Shown: positions 31,693 to 40,793 of the stretch, one piece after another
Numbering within the stretch: position 1 is the stretch's first letter
Layout of the letters: each line of letters begins with the position of its first letter
Origin: JBBPYR01 sp038199755
GTDB lineage: Bacteria > Chloroflexota > Ktedonobacteria > Ktedonobacterales > Ktedonobacteraceae
Assembly: GCA_038199755.1 (NCBI GenBank)
Contig: JBBPYR010000333.1
Span: 1-49,220 of the forward strand
DNA: 49,220 bases
Direction: 5' to 3'
Notes under the pieces: model-generated
Database searches by the model: none
The model's input: the letters and a program-made list of their open reading frames with translations, nothing else
What the model was told of the DNA's origin: nothing
Made by a program: the position numbers and the translations under genes

Positions 31693-34600
31693 CTAGACAC
31701 GTACCGTATCTGCTGTAGAGGCCCGCACAGCGAAGTACACCGCCTGCTCATGATGCACGACAATGGCCACTGTTGATTGCTCTGGCACGAGTTGATAGGC
31801 CTCGGTCAAGGAAACCCCGATGCTCTCGTTCACAGGTAAGAGTTGGAAAACCTTTGTATGCTCTGCAAGCTCAGGAATGGCCGGATAGCCCCAACTGTAG
31901 CGCCGTCCATGTTTGCGATCAAGCGCGAGTTCACGGCGAATAACGCGATTCGTGTATTCAGCCAGCCCTTCCGCCATTTCAACGGCGAGTCCATGAACAA
32001 AGTACGCTTCTGAATAATTACCCACTTCTTGACGCTGCTGAATTGCCTCACTCGCCGCTTCGCCCATAGTTACCACTTGCAAGGCCACTACATCTATTTT
32101 GCCGCTGGCAGCGGAAGCAAAATAGTCGGCCAGGCAGAGGCGTTCACGCTCATGCTGGCGTGGAAAGCTAAAACGCGTTGCTTCACGCAAGGTGCCATCT
32201 CGTTGGAAAGCTTGATAATCATAGACAATTAACTCGTTGCCGTTTGATTGGCAGGGGAAGTAGCCATAAATCACTTTGGGTTGCAGATAGCGTTGCAGCC
32301 GCGCCTCGCGTAGCATGCGTTCCAGGCGTGGCTGGAAATCCTCTTCAACCAGACGCGTGAATTCTGCACCGTGCGCTTTGCCGCCCCAGTGCAGCCGATA
32401 GAGCGTGTTCAGGTCCATGCAAGGGGCGATATCTTCTAGGCCGATACGGTCTAGCACACGTGGGCCCCAGAAGGGAGGCGTCGGTAGCGCATTCACTGGT
32501 GTAATGCTCTGTGAGGGTTGGACGTTTTCGCTTGCAGCAGAACCATCTTTATCTGTAGCAGAGGGGCGCGTCATTTTCTTAAAACGCTCGCCCCAGGCCT
32601 CACTTTGGATACGCTGCACAAAGCTGGCACGCTCCTCATCGCTGTTGGTCAGTTTGTCAATGATCTCTAAGCCCTCAAAGGCATCGCGTGCATAGAAGAC
32701 GCCCGGCTCATACGCAATTGGCGCAGACTCTGACGTTTGCTCGTCCACGAAGAGAATGCGTCGTCCATAAGAGCGATTAATGGCCGCTCCACCGACAATC
32801 ACCGGGAAATGGAGCCCGCGCTTGTGTAGTTCTTTTACACACAGCGGCATCTGCTTCGAGGTACTGACGAGCAGCGCGGAGAGGCCGATAGCGTCGGCGT
32901 TGACCTCAATGGCCTTGTCGAGAATAGTGTTGAGCGGCACCTGCTTGCCAAGATCGTAAACTGTATAGCCATTATTGCTCAATATGGTGTTGACAAGATT
33001 TTTGCCGATGTCATGTACATCACCAAAGACGGTTGCCAGTACGACCTTCCCCTTGGTGTAGCCCTCTTTCTTCTCAAGATAGCCTTCCAGGTGGGCAACG
33101 GCGCGTTTCATGACCTCCGCCGATTGGAGCACGAAGGGTAGTATCAACTCGCCTGCGCCGAAGCGGTCGCCAACGTCTTTCATGGCTGGCAACAGCACGG
33201 TATTTAAGACGTTGACAGCGGCCTCGCTTGTTGTGTTCTGCTGCTGCTCGGATCGTTCTTGCACGATCTGGTCAATCAGCGGTTCTATACCCTCTTTGCG
33301 GCGATGCAAGACTTGCCAGTGGATACGTTCGGCCACGCTCATGCCCTCGGTGGGGTCGCTTTTCGTGGCTTGCTCGCTCTGTTGTGGGCCATGTTCTTCA
33401 AAGTAGGCGATATAGCGTGGTAAAGCGTCGGGCCGATTGAAGATCAGGTCGTCGGCAAGCTGGCGTTGCTCGGTGTCTACCTCGGCGTAGGGCGTGATAT
33501 GCACGGGGTTCACGATCGCCATATCAAGACCCGCTTTGATGGCGTGATAGAGGAAGACGCTGTTCAAGACGGCTCGTGCGTGTGGCTTCAAGCCGAAAGA
33601 CACGTTGCTCACGCCCAGAATGGTGAATACGCCCGGCATCTCTGCCTTGATGCGTGTCAGGGCGTCCAGCGTTTCAACAGCGGCAGTTTGTAGCTCTTCC
33701 TGACCTGTGGTTATGGGAAAGGTCAACGGGTCGAAGATAAGCGCATTTGGTGCTAACTGGTATTCATGGACGCAGATATCATAGATAGCGTGGGCAATCT
33801 CAACTTTGCGCTCGGTCGTCTTACCCATGCCAATCGCATCAATGGTTAGGGCGACCACCGCTGAGCCGTGTTCAAGCGCGAGTGGCAAGACGGCATCTAT
33901 TTTTTCGCGCCCCGTCTCCATGTTGACCGAGTTGATGATAGCGCGTCCCGGATAGATCTCCAGGCCTGCTTTGATGACGCTCAGCTCGGTGGTGTCAATC
34001 ACCAGTGGAGCTTCAATGCCCATTGAGAGCTTTTTGATGATGTTTGTCATCTGCTCCGGCTCGTCTACACGCTCGGTCAAGGCTACCTGTACATCCAGCA
34101 CATGAGCCCCGCCTTCAACTTGTTCGCGTGCAATGCCGAGTAATGTATCATAGTCGTCGTTGAGTAGAGCCTGTTTTGCCTTACGGCTACCCTGCGCATT
34201 GACGCGTTCTCCCACGAGCAGAGGAGCTGGCTCCTGCTGCATGGCGGTGGCACGAATGGCACTGGATACGAAGGGCAGTGTGATGGTGAGAAAGTCTTTG
34301 TGGCTCAGATTGTTGTCGGCAATGGGGCGCGCACGTCTCTGCGCTGGCCGACAAGCATTCACGATGGCACGTAGATGTTCATGACTGCTGCCGCAGCAAC
34401 CGCCAACGATGTTGACGCCAAACTCAGTAATGAAATCGCGCAATGCAGCCGCCATAGGCTCTGGCTCCATTGGGTACACTGCCAGGCCGTTGACATTGAG
34501 TGGAATACCCGCGTTGGGAATGGTCGAGATCGGTAGTGGGCAATTCTCGGCCAGAAAACGCACTGGTTCGCGCATATATTCGGGTCCGGTGGAGCAGTTG

Positions 34601-35280
34601 AGGCCGATCACATCGACACGCAAAGCGACTAACGTGGTCATGACTGCTGCTATATCGGTTCCGAGCAGCATCCGTCCACTGGTATCCAGCGAGACCTGTG
34701 CTTGAATGGGCACGCTGCGCCCAGCCTGCTGCATGGCACGACGAATCCCTGTAATGGCGGCGCGCACCTCTAAAATGTCCTGGCTGGTCTCGATGAGCAG
34801 AACATCAACGCCACCCTCAAGTAGGGCCGCGGCCTGCTCACGAAAGATTTCTGCCAGTTGCTGATAGGTGATGTTACTCAAAAGTGGATCACTGGATGAG
34901 GGTAACATACCCGTGGGACCGAGCGAGCCAGCAACAAAACGTGGCTGCGTTGCTGTGCTATAGCTGTCAGCGAGACGACGCGCCAGCCGTGCCGCTGTCA
35001 AATTAACCTCATGTGTCAGCTTGCCTATACCATACTCATCAAGCTTGAGACGGCTAGCCGTAAAAGAGTTTGTTTCTAGAACATCGCAGCCAACTTCGAG
35101 GAAGCCAGCCTGAATCTCCTCAATGACAGAGGGTTTGCTGAGCACTAGATACTCGTTGCACCCTTCGGTTGCCTGACCACCATAATCTTCCGCGCTGAGC
35201 TGATAGTTTTGAATGTTTGTGCCCATCGCACCATCATAAATCAAAACACGATGTGTTAATGCGTCCAAAAATTGACTCAT
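31693..35280 (-). CDS. metH: Cobalamin-dependent methionine synthase
   Basis: The protein has 1195 residues, the usual length. In order: homocysteine-binding domain (about 1-320; DGAMGTNIQ, zinc cysteines in GLNCSTGPE and GGCCGSSHEH), pterin/methyltetrahydrofolate domain (about 350-620; LLVGERVNAQGSRKAK), cap and B12-binding domain (about 640-870; DVHDIGKNLV with D754, H756 and G759), then the AdoMet activation domain (about 950-1195; YFPCQSNGNE, WGYPAIPEL). It methylates homocysteine to methionine using methylcobalamin and 5-methyl-tetrahydrofolate. It starts 8 bp after the PfpI-type gene, so no separate SAM or B12 riboswitch fits directly before it. Confidence 0.97.
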   Translation of the reverse strand: MSQFLDALTHRVLIYDGAMGTNIQNYQLSAEDYGGQATEGCNEYLVLSKPSVIEEIQAGFLEVGCDVLETNSFTASRLKLDEYGIGKLTHEVNLTAARLARRLADSYSTATQPRFVAGSLGPTGMLPSSSDPLLSNITYQQLAEIFREQAAALLEGGVDVLLIETSQDILEVRAAITGIRRAMQQAGRSVPIQAQVSLDTSGRMLLGTDIAAVMTTLVALRVDVIGLNCSTGPEYMREPVRFLAENCPLPISTIPNAGIPLNVNGLAVYPMEPEPMAAALRDFITEFGVNIVGGCCGSSHEHLRAIVNACRPAQRRARPIADNNLSHKDFLTITLPFVSSAIRATAMQQEPAPLLVGERVNAQGSRKAKQALLNDDYDTLLGIAREQVEGGAHVLDVQVALTERVDEPEQMTNIIKKLSMGIEAPLVIDTTELSVIKAGLEIYPGRAIINSVNMETGREKIDAVLPLALEHGSAVVALTIDAIGMGKTTERKVEIAHAIYDICVHEYQLAPNALIFDPLTFPITTGQEELQTAAVETLDALTRIKAEMPGVFTILGVSNVSFGLKPHARAVLNSVFLYHAIKAGLDMAIVNPVHITPYAEVDTEQRQLADDLIFNRPDALPRYIAYFEEHGPQQSEQATKSDPTEGMSVAERIHWQVLHRRKEGIEPLIDQIVQERSEQQQNTTSEAAVNVLNTVLLPAMKDVGDRFGAGELILPFVLQSAEVMKRAVAHLEGYLEKKEGYTKGKVVLATVFGDVHDIGKNLVNTILSNNGYTVYDLGKQVPLNTILDKAIEVNADAIGLSALLVSTSKQMPLCVKELHKRGLHFPVIVGGAAINRSYGRRILFVDEQTSESAPIAYEPGVFYARDAFEGLEIIDKLTNSDEERASFVQRIQSEAWGERFKKMTRPSATDKDGSAASENVQPSQSITPVNALPTPPFWGPRVLDRIGLEDIAPCMDLNTLYRLHWGGKAHGAEFTRLVEEDFQPRLERMLREARLQRYLQPKVIYGYFPCQSNGNELIVYDYQAFQRDGTLREATRFSFPRQHERERLCLADYFASAASGKIDVVALQVVTMGEAASEAIQQRQEVGNYSEAYFVHGLAVEMAEGLAEYTNRVIRRELALDRKHGRRYSWGYPAIPELAEHTKVFQLLPVNESIGVSLTEAYQLVPEQSTVAIVVHHEQAVYFAVRASTADTVRV

Positions 35281-35288
35281 GAAACCCC

Positions 35289-35807
35289 CTACTGGAATGC
35301 GGCGACTAATTCGCGACAGAACGCAGGGATGTCCTCAACGACGCGCCCCCACACCATGTTTCCTTCGCGGAAGGCGGCCTCATCTACCCAGATGCCGCCT
35401 GCGTTAACAATATCATCTTTAATGCCAGTTGAACCAGTGGCCTTGCGCCCACGCATAATGCCCGCTGAAATAGGAACCCAACCACCGTGGCAGATGGTGG
35501 CGACAATCTTGCCTTGCGCATCAAGATCGCGTACAAGTTGCAGTATTGCCGCATTGCGGCGCAGTTTGTCCGGTGCCCAGCCGCCAGGAATCACGATCCC
35601 CTGTAGTTCATCAGCTTTCGGAGCTTCATTGATGCTTACATCCGGTGTCATCTCCAAGCCATGCTTCCCGCGCACTGTTTGTGTCGTTAGCCCGATCACA
35701 ATCACCCTGGCACCCTCTTCGCGCAAGCGCATCAGCGGCACCCAGAACTCCAGGTCTTCCACTTCCTGAGCCACCAGATACGCAATCGTCTTTCCCTGCA
35801 AACTCAT
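35289..35807 (-). CDS. DJ-1/PfpI family protein
   Basis: The protein has 172 residues. The nucleophile elbow is IVATICHGGWVP with the cysteine typical of PfpI-type class I amidotransferase-like folds. The preceding GIVIPGGWAPDKLRR holds the conserved Gly-Gly strand. KGRKATGSTGIKDD and the ending NMVWGRVVEDIPAFCREL match the family. Roles in this family include protease, deglycase and chaperone-like activities. Which one applies is unclear. The start overlaps the stop of the 64-residue gene by 4 bases, and metH begins 8 bp after its stop, so the three are probably one operon. Confidence 0.93.
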   Translation of the reverse strand: MSLQGKTIAYLVAQEVEDLEFWVPLMRLREEGARVIVIGLTTQTVRGKHGLEMTPDVSINEAPKADELQGIVIPGGWAPDKLRRNAAILQLVRDLDAQGKIVATICHGGWVPISAGIMRGRKATGSTGIKDDIVNAGGIWVDEAAFREGNMVWGRVVEDIPAFCRELVAAFQ

Positions 35808-35998
35808 AAACCAGCTCCCTCCTGTAAATGCTCAAGCTGCTCTGTTCGTTCTTCGCGCATACGACGAATTGCTTCCACAGAGTCTTCAAAAAGTTGACCA
35901 CCGCTCTCTCTCTGGATACGCTCTCGAATACGGTGTACTTTTTGTAAAAATTCTGGTGATACACGCTTAAGGTCGTCCTGTGTTCCTTTTTCCTGCAA
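35804..35998 (-). CDS. 64-residue antitoxin-like protein, related to the C-terminus of the nearby RHH antitoxin
   Basis: The product is a single charged helical chain. Its second half (RERIQRESGGQLFEDSVEAI, then RRMREERTEQLEHL) resembles the last part of the RHH antitoxin encoded at 36517-36861 (NELIRERGNVPFSDSTEII, then HTMREERSKELGEL), including S-x-E-x-I and M-R-E-E-R. It lacks the RHH DNA-binding part. It overlaps the PfpI gene by ATGA. It could be a duplicated antitoxin tail that neutralises the VapC, or a relic. Confidence 0.75.
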   Translation of the reverse strand: MQEKGTQDDLKRVSPEFLQKVHRIRERIQRESGGQLFEDSVEAIRRMREERTEQLEHLQEGAGL

Positions 35999-36073
35999 GC
36001 ACCCTCCTATTGAGCAATCTGTTATAGCGGTATTATATCATGTGCTTCTTTTTCAAAGAAGAGAGAAGCGCAC

Positions 36074-36520
36074 CTATTCATGCTGGTATTCGCCGAGCCA
36101 TTTCACCCAGGCGATTTTCCCTTTAACCGCGTTCCATAAACGAGCGTCAGCAGTCCACAGTTCGCATTTTTTGAACTCTGCAAGTGCTAAATAATGTGCA
36201 TCATATGTAGCTGGAAGATTGAAGGTGTGAGCGAGACTCATTGCTCGTAAACTAAGAGCAGGATCTTGTGAAAATAAAAAAACTATCTCTGTATGGAATA
36301 TCTTAATTATCCATTGTTGTGCTTGCTGGAACTCTATCTCATTACGACGGACTCGTTGGTAGATTGCATTTGTAACCTCGTATGCAAGAATGGCTGGTGC
36401 CAGTACGTCCGTTTTCTCTTTTGTCCAACTTTCTAACAAAGCTAGTGCTGTAGGTGTGTCATTTTCGTTGAAGGCCCACTTAACGACAATACTAGTATCG
36501 ACTACTACCATTTGGCTCAT
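36074..36520 (-). CDS. vapC: VapC-like PIN-domain toxin
   Basis: The protein has 148 residues. PIN-domain acidic residues are D8 (VVVDTSIVVKW), E48 (AYEVTNAI), D107 (TYDAHYLALAE) and D125 (LWTADARLW). These bind Mg and cut RNA, often tRNA, in VapC toxins. The start overlaps the antitoxin stop by 4 bases (ATGA). The family and pairing are clear, the RNA target is not. Confidence 0.93.
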   Translation of the reverse strand: MSQMVVVDTSIVVKWAFNENDTPTALALLESWTKEKTDVLAPAILAYEVTNAIYQRVRRNEIEFQQAQQWIIKIFHTEIVFLFSQDPALSLRAMSLAHTFNLPATYDAHYLALAEFKKCELWTADARLWNAVKGKIAWVKWLGEYQHE

Positions 36521-36861
36521 AGTTCTCCCAACTCCTTAGAACGTTCTTCTCGCATTGTGTGAATAATCTCAGTAGAGTCACTGAAAGGTACATTGCCCCT
36601 TTCTCGTATGAGTTCGTTTTGCATCTGTAGAAAGCTATTTAATGTTCGCTCAGTAATAGGGCGTATTTGTTGTGTGAGATGTGCTTCTTCAGGAACGGCT
36701 TCTTCAAGAATAGCTCCCAGATACTCGCCGATGGAGATATCTCGTTGATCTGCCGCTATTTTGATTCTGCGGCGAAGCTCAGGACTTGCATCAAAAGTGA
36801 CTCTGCTCCGCTTGGTAGATTGTTGTTCCTTGTTATGAACATCCTGTTTTCGTAATGCCAT
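36517..36861 (-). CDS. RHH-type antitoxin partner of the PIN toxin
   Basis: The protein has 114 residues. After a polar start, a ribbon-helix-helix-like segment (SRVTFDASPELRRRIKIAA, about 20-55) should bind DNA as a dimer. The C-terminal part (about 60-114) is charged and probably binds VapC. It shares its last part with the 64-residue protein at 35804-35998. A strong promoter lies upstream at 36913-36941. Confidence 0.88.
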   Translation of the reverse strand: MALRKQDVHNKEQQSTKRSRVTFDASPELRRRIKIAADQRDISIGEYLGAILEEAVPEEAHLTQQIRPITERTLNSFLQMQNELIRERGNVPFSDSTEIIHTMREERSKELGEL

Positions 36862-36912
36862 TACCTGACCTCTTCCTTTTTCGCGTGTGTTTCACTCAAA
36901 TGTCCTCTTGTA

Positions 36913-36941
36913 ATTGTAGGTCAATTGTCTCTGCTTGTCAA
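36913..36941 (-). promoter_or_regulatory. Promoter of the toxin-antitoxin operon with GACAA repeats
   Basis: TTGACA (36941-36936), a spacer of exactly 17 bases and TACAAT (36918-36913). GACAA recurs three times across -35 and spacer (minus strand), a plausible operator for the RHH antitoxin. Confidence 0.7.
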
Positions 36942-37138
36942 CTTGTCTCATCTACGATATGGCGACATGGCTACATAATGACAAATAACTTTGCCTGTAC
37001 TCATCTAATAAAAGGTACGATTTGCACAAAATGTGTGGTGTATGGAAATAATAAGCCTGTGTATGGATGTTACCTTTAATATACAAGCATAGTGAGCGAG
37101 AAACGCTCCTATTTTTATCTATTGAAGGAGAGACTACA

Positions 37139-37540
37139 ATGGCTGAACAAGTTCCTGATAAGTTTTTAGATCTGTTCCAGAAGCCCGCACTAGCGCATCT
37201 AGCAACGGTAATGGCGGATGGCACCCCCCAGGTGACTCCGGTGTGGGTGGATTATGATGGAACCTACATCCTGATCAATACTGTAAAGGGCAGACAAAAA
37301 GCAGTGAACATGGAAAGGCGTTCTCAGGTTGGCTTGGACATCGTTGATCCCGGCAATCCTTGGCATTGGCTATCCGTGCGTGGACATGTGGTGGAGGTGG
37401 ATGAGCAGGCTGCCAATGAGCATATCGATAAAATGGCTAAGAAGTACACCGGACAGGATAGGTACGCCAATCATAACCCTAATCTGACACGCGCCATCTA
37501 TAAGATACTGCCTGATCGCGTGATTAGCAGTCAAGCGTAA
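37139..37540 (+). CDS. PNPOx-fold flavin/F420-type oxidoreductase family protein
   Basis: The protein has 133 residues from the ATG at 37139, preceded by AAGGAG. The split-barrel pattern is ALAHLATVMADGTPQVTPVWVDYDGTYI, then NMERRSQVGLDIVDPGNPWHWLSVRGHVVEV. It matches the TIGR03618/Rv1155-like branch of pyridoxamine-phosphate-oxidase-fold proteins. Many members of this branch bind F420 or FMN and some bind haem. The substrate is unknown. The gene is divergent from the toxin-antitoxin operon. Confidence 0.9.
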   Translation: MAEQVPDKFLDLFQKPALAHLATVMADGTPQVTPVWVDYDGTYILINTVKGRQKAVNMERRSQVGLDIVDPGNPWHWLSVRGHVVEVDEQAANEHIDKMAKKYTGQDRYANHNPNLTRAIYKILPDRVISSQA

Positions 37541-37650
37541 GTCCTTCTGTCCAAGGCTAGCTAGAAACGAACTCCTCTTTTTATCCGTAATAGCAACACG
37601 TATGGTTGTTTCGGGATGTTTGTGGATGCCCACAAGGGAGGAGTTTTTCT

Positions 37651-38826
37651 ATGACAGATCGTTTTACGCTCGGCATTGAGGAAGAGTTTCAGGTAGTCAG
37701 TCGGGCCAATGGCGAATTATGCTCACGCGCACAAAGCCTGTTAGATCAGGGTGCGCCCTACTTTGAAGAACAGATCAAGCCGGAGATGCTGCAAGCAACG
37801 GTAGAATTGATCTCGAATGTTCTGCCGGATATGACGACTGCACGAAAAGAGCTACAAACACAACGAGTATTACTGGGGCGTTTAGCTGAGCAGCAAGGAT
37901 TGGCCCTCGTCAGTGCCGGTACACACCCTAGTTCATCCTGGCAAGATCAAGAGCTTACGGAGAAAGACCGCTATCTCGAATTGGAGCGAGAATATCAAGA
38001 TATTGCCCGCTCGATCCTCATTTTTGGCCTGCATGTGCATGTCGGCATCCCCAGCAAGGACCTCTCCGTCAAGGTGATGAATCAGGTGCGTACCTGGTTG
38101 CCACAACTGCTCGCGATCTCATCCAATTCGCCATTTTGGGCTGGTCGCATGACTGGCATCAAGTCCTATCGGTCAGTAGCGTGGAAGCAATTTCCTCGTA
38201 GCGGCATGCCTGACCTTTTCCTGACGCGCCAACATTTTGATCAATTTGTACAAGACCTCGTAGATACTGGCTGTATCGATAATGGCAAAAAAATCTGGTG
38301 GGACATTCGCCCGCATCCCTTCTTTGATACCATCGAATTTCGCATCTGTGATATGCCCTCAACCCTCGATGACACGCTCGGCATAGCGGCATTATGTCAG
38401 GCAATGGTTGCGAAACTGGTACAGCTCGACGAGCAAGGCAAAGAAATGCCTGCACTGCGTCGGGATTATATCGACGAAAACAAGTGGCGTGCCATGCGCT
38501 ACGGTCTCGATGCTGAAGTCATCGACTTCGTGAAGCGTCGTCGCATCAGCATGCGCGACTCCATCCGCGAACTACTCGACTTTGTTGACGATGTCGTAGA
38601 CGAACTGGGGAGCCGCCGTGAAATAAACTATCTTCGTGCGCTGATGGACGACCCAAGCGGCACAGGAGCCGATCGGCAGATAGCCATCTATGAGCAGAGC
38701 AGCGGCGATCTCGACACCGTGAATCAGTTCCTAATGGAACAGACGATGAAGGGCATCACGCTGAACGACACCGACCTGTCTGATCGCTTCATAAAGTTCA
38801 GGATGTACGAGGAAGCGAAGGGATAG
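37651..38826 (+). CDS. GCS2-type carboxylate-amine ligase (YbdK family)
   Basis: The protein has 391 residues from the ATG at 37651, which has GGGAGGA at 8 bases. The frame is open upstream from a TTG that would include this site. Family motifs are FTLGIEEEFQVV at the N-terminus, FGLHVHVGIP in the middle and RPHPFFDTIEFRICDMPSTL later. These enzymes resemble the second glutamate-cysteine ligase family and couple a carboxylate to an amine with ATP. The true substrate of YbdK-type members is mostly unknown. A convergent class V aminotransferase lies 50 bp beyond its stop. Confidence 0.93.
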   Translation: MTDRFTLGIEEEFQVVSRANGELCSRAQSLLDQGAPYFEEQIKPEMLQATVELISNVLPDMTTARKELQTQRVLLGRLAEQQGLALVSAGTHPSSSWQDQELTEKDRYLELEREYQDIARSILIFGLHVHVGIPSKDLSVKVMNQVRTWLPQLLAISSNSPFWAGRMTGIKSYRSVAWKQFPRSGMPDLFLTRQHFDQFVQDLVDTGCIDNGKKIWWDIRPHPFFDTIEFRICDMPSTLDDTLGIAALCQAMVAKLVQLDEQGKEMPALRRDYIDENKWRAMRYGLDAEVIDFVKRRRISMRDSIRELLDFVDDVVDELGSRREINYLRALMDDPSGTGADRQIAIYEQSSGDLDTVNQFLMEQTMKGITLNDTDLSDRFIKFRMYEEAKG

Positions 38827-38843
38827 CGCGGGCATAAAGCGTG

Positions 38844-38861
38844 GAGAGCGTAAAAGCTCTC
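38844..38861 (+). terminator. Small hairpin between the ligase and the aminotransferase
   Basis: GAGAGC (38844-38849) pairs with GCTCTC (38856-38861) across a 6-base loop, between the two convergent stop codons. No uninterrupted T-run follows, so it is only a candidate. Confidence 0.4.
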
Positions 38862-38876
38862 TCGCTCGTCTTTAAC

Positions 38877-40052
38877 TTACACCATCTCCTCTATCTTCCT
38901 ACAAAAGCGGTCAATCTCATCCTCGCTATTGTAATAATGCACCGAGGCCCGTACCATGCTCTCTAGCTTGCGTGCATCCATATCAAGCAGGGTACCGCTA
39001 CGCATAGCTACCGAGACATTGATCTTTTCAGCGGCTAGTAGGCGTTTAATCTCGTCGGGGTCTTTATCTTCGATGGTGAAGGTGACGATGCCGCATTGGG
39101 TAATGCCCCTATCGCGTACAATGACACCTGGCAAGGGACTGAGTCGTGTTCTTAATTGATAGGCGAGATTTTTGACGCGCCGCCAGATCGTATCTAGGCC
39201 CCAATCCATGGCATAATCGATGGCGACACCAAGGCCTATCTTGCCTGCATAGTTGGTCTCCCAGTTCTCGAAGCGGCGTGCATCGGGTCGGATCTCGTAC
39301 TTGTCTCGCGCAACCCATGTTGCCGCGTGTAAATCAAGGAAGGGTGGTTCTAAACGTTCGAGTACTGCCTTGCGCACATAGAGAAAGCCAGTGCCACGCG
39401 GCCCGCGTAGATACTTGCGACCAGTGGCCGAGAGCATGTCACAGCCGATCTGCTCAACGTCAATGGGCATCTGCCCCACCGATTGACAGGCATCGACGAG
39501 AAACAGAATACCTGCTTCACGTGCGATATTTCCTATAGCCGAGACAGGATTCACAAGGCCACCACTGGTGGGCACATGCGTGATCGCGATGAGTTTGACA
39601 TGCTCATCCAACATTCTGTGCAGCGCGTCAAGCGAAACCTGGCCGTGCTCATCGTTGGGGATGGTTTCGATCACAGCACCAGTTTTTTGGGCAACCTGGA
39701 GATAGGCGATATAGTTGCTGGCATATTCGGCCATCGCCGTTAAGATGCGGTCGCCTGGCTTGAAGGGAATAGAGTAGAAGGCCATATCCCAGGCGCGGGT
39801 AGCGTTTTCAACGATGGCGATCTCCTCGCGGGTGCAGTGGATCAACGTGGCTGCCGCATCATATACATGCTCAATGGCAGCATGGGCCTGCTCCGCAGCC
39901 TCGTAGCCACCAATCTGCGCTTCAAGTTGCAGATGGTTGATGGTGGCAGCGAGCACTTGCTGAGGCATCAGCGATGAGCCAGCGTTATTGAGATGCAAAA
40001 CCTGCTGGCAACCGGGAGTATCCTGGCGGGCCTTTTGTATATCAAAGTGCAT
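38877..40052 (-). CDS. Class V aminotransferase (PLP-dependent)
   Basis: The protein has 391 residues. The PLP lysine is K213 in SATGRKYLRGPRGTGFLYV, with D187 and Q190 in FLVDACQSVGQ. The N-terminus LHLNNAGSSLMP and the TRAWDMAFYS segment match the SufS/isopenicillin-epimerase-like group. Possible roles are cysteine desulfurase or lyase, EgtE-type, or epimerase activity. The sequence does not settle which. The lack of a mobile-loop cysteine of the SufS pattern near the C-terminus argues against a standard Fe-S desulfurase. AAAGGAC precedes the ATG. Confidence 0.92.
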   Translation of the reverse strand: MHFDIQKARQDTPGCQQVLHLNNAGSSLMPQQVLAATINHLQLEAQIGGYEAAEQAHAAIEHVYDAAATLIHCTREEIAIVENATRAWDMAFYSIPFKPGDRILTAMAEYASNYIAYLQVAQKTGAVIETIPNDEHGQVSLDALHRMLDEHVKLIAITHVPTSGGLVNPVSAIGNIAREAGILFLVDACQSVGQMPIDVEQIGCDMLSATGRKYLRGPRGTGFLYVRKAVLERLEPPFLDLHAATWVARDKYEIRPDARRFENWETNYAGKIGLGVAIDYAMDWGLDTIWRRVKNLAYQLRTRLSPLPGVIVRDRGITQCGIVTFTIEDKDPDEIKRLLAAEKINVSVAMRSGTLLDMDARKLESMVRASVHYYNSEDEIDRFCRKIEEMV

Positions 40053-40274
40053 AATGGTAGTCCTTTTATCTTTGATGTGTTCTTGTGTTTATGTCTTAGT
40101 ATCTTGGTGTCTTGGCATTTCTTCTTATTGTATCAGATTGCTGGGGCGGCTGAAGCAAAGCTGTCTGATGTTCCATTCTGGTTACGCATGATACTTTGTG
40201 TAAAGTCCAACGTTTTTACATAAGGAACATAGAAACATGTCTATCTATGGAGCAATACAACGAGGTAATACGTT

Positions 40275-40619
40275 ATGTTATGGTATCAACAATTTCGCTT
40301 GCTGGATACTCGTTCTAAAGTAACAGTGGGTGTGATGGCGATAGTGCTTACCGTGGTGCTACTTGTTGCCGTAAATGGTTTACTGCACGGCGGAAATGCG
40401 CTACTAGGAGCGATCAACTTTTTAGAATGGATTGCCATCCTAGTGGGTCTGGCGGGCTTATACGTCTATGCGGCGCGTCAATTTACCTTGCCGTTGCCAG
40501 TCGCGTTACAATCACCAGAAGATGAGCCTGATCGGAATTGGCGTGTGTTGGCGATGTCACTGATCGTGATCGTATTCTCTATCCTTGCCATGATGGTCCA
40601 ACATATGGTCAAAATATAG
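40275..40619 (+). CDS. Small membrane protein, three helices
   Basis: The protein has 114 residues. Hydrophobic segments lie near 16-38, 44-64 and 91-110. A short loop (about 67-89) carries acidic SPEDEPDRNW. GAGG stands at 9 bases before the ATG. It precedes the transglutaminase pair on the same strand, but a hairpin at 40629-40665 lies between them. The family is not recognised. Confidence 0.7.
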   Translation: MLWYQQFRLLDTRSKVTVGVMAIVLTVVLLVAVNGLLHGGNALLGAINFLEWIAILVGLAGLYVYAARQFTLPLPVALQSPEDEPDRNWRVLAMSLIVIVFSILAMMVQHMVKI

Positions 40620-40628
40620 CACAAGCTC

Positions 40629-40665
40629 AACTGTGGTTATCATCATGTGATGAATAACCATAGTT
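40629..40665 (+). terminator. Hairpin after the 114-residue membrane protein
   Basis: AACTGTGGTTAT (40629-40640) pairs with ATAACCATAGTT (40654-40665) with one G-T mispair, and the middle extends it. It begins 10 bases after the stop codon. No T-run follows. Confidence 0.5.
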
Positions 40666-40793
40666 CTAGACTTGCTTCATACAATGAAACGCCTACCCTT
40701 GCTGTGTCGTATAATAGAAGATATAACTTTGTTTTAACCTTGGCCCTCTGAAGTAAGGGCCTGAATAGGGTAGTAAGGTAAGGATTTGGAACG

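Noticed and set aside
31690..31720. SAM or cobalamin riboswitch expected for metH
   Set aside because: The metH start lies 8 bp after the preceding gene at 35289-35807, and no riboswitch core was seen in the neighbouring gaps.
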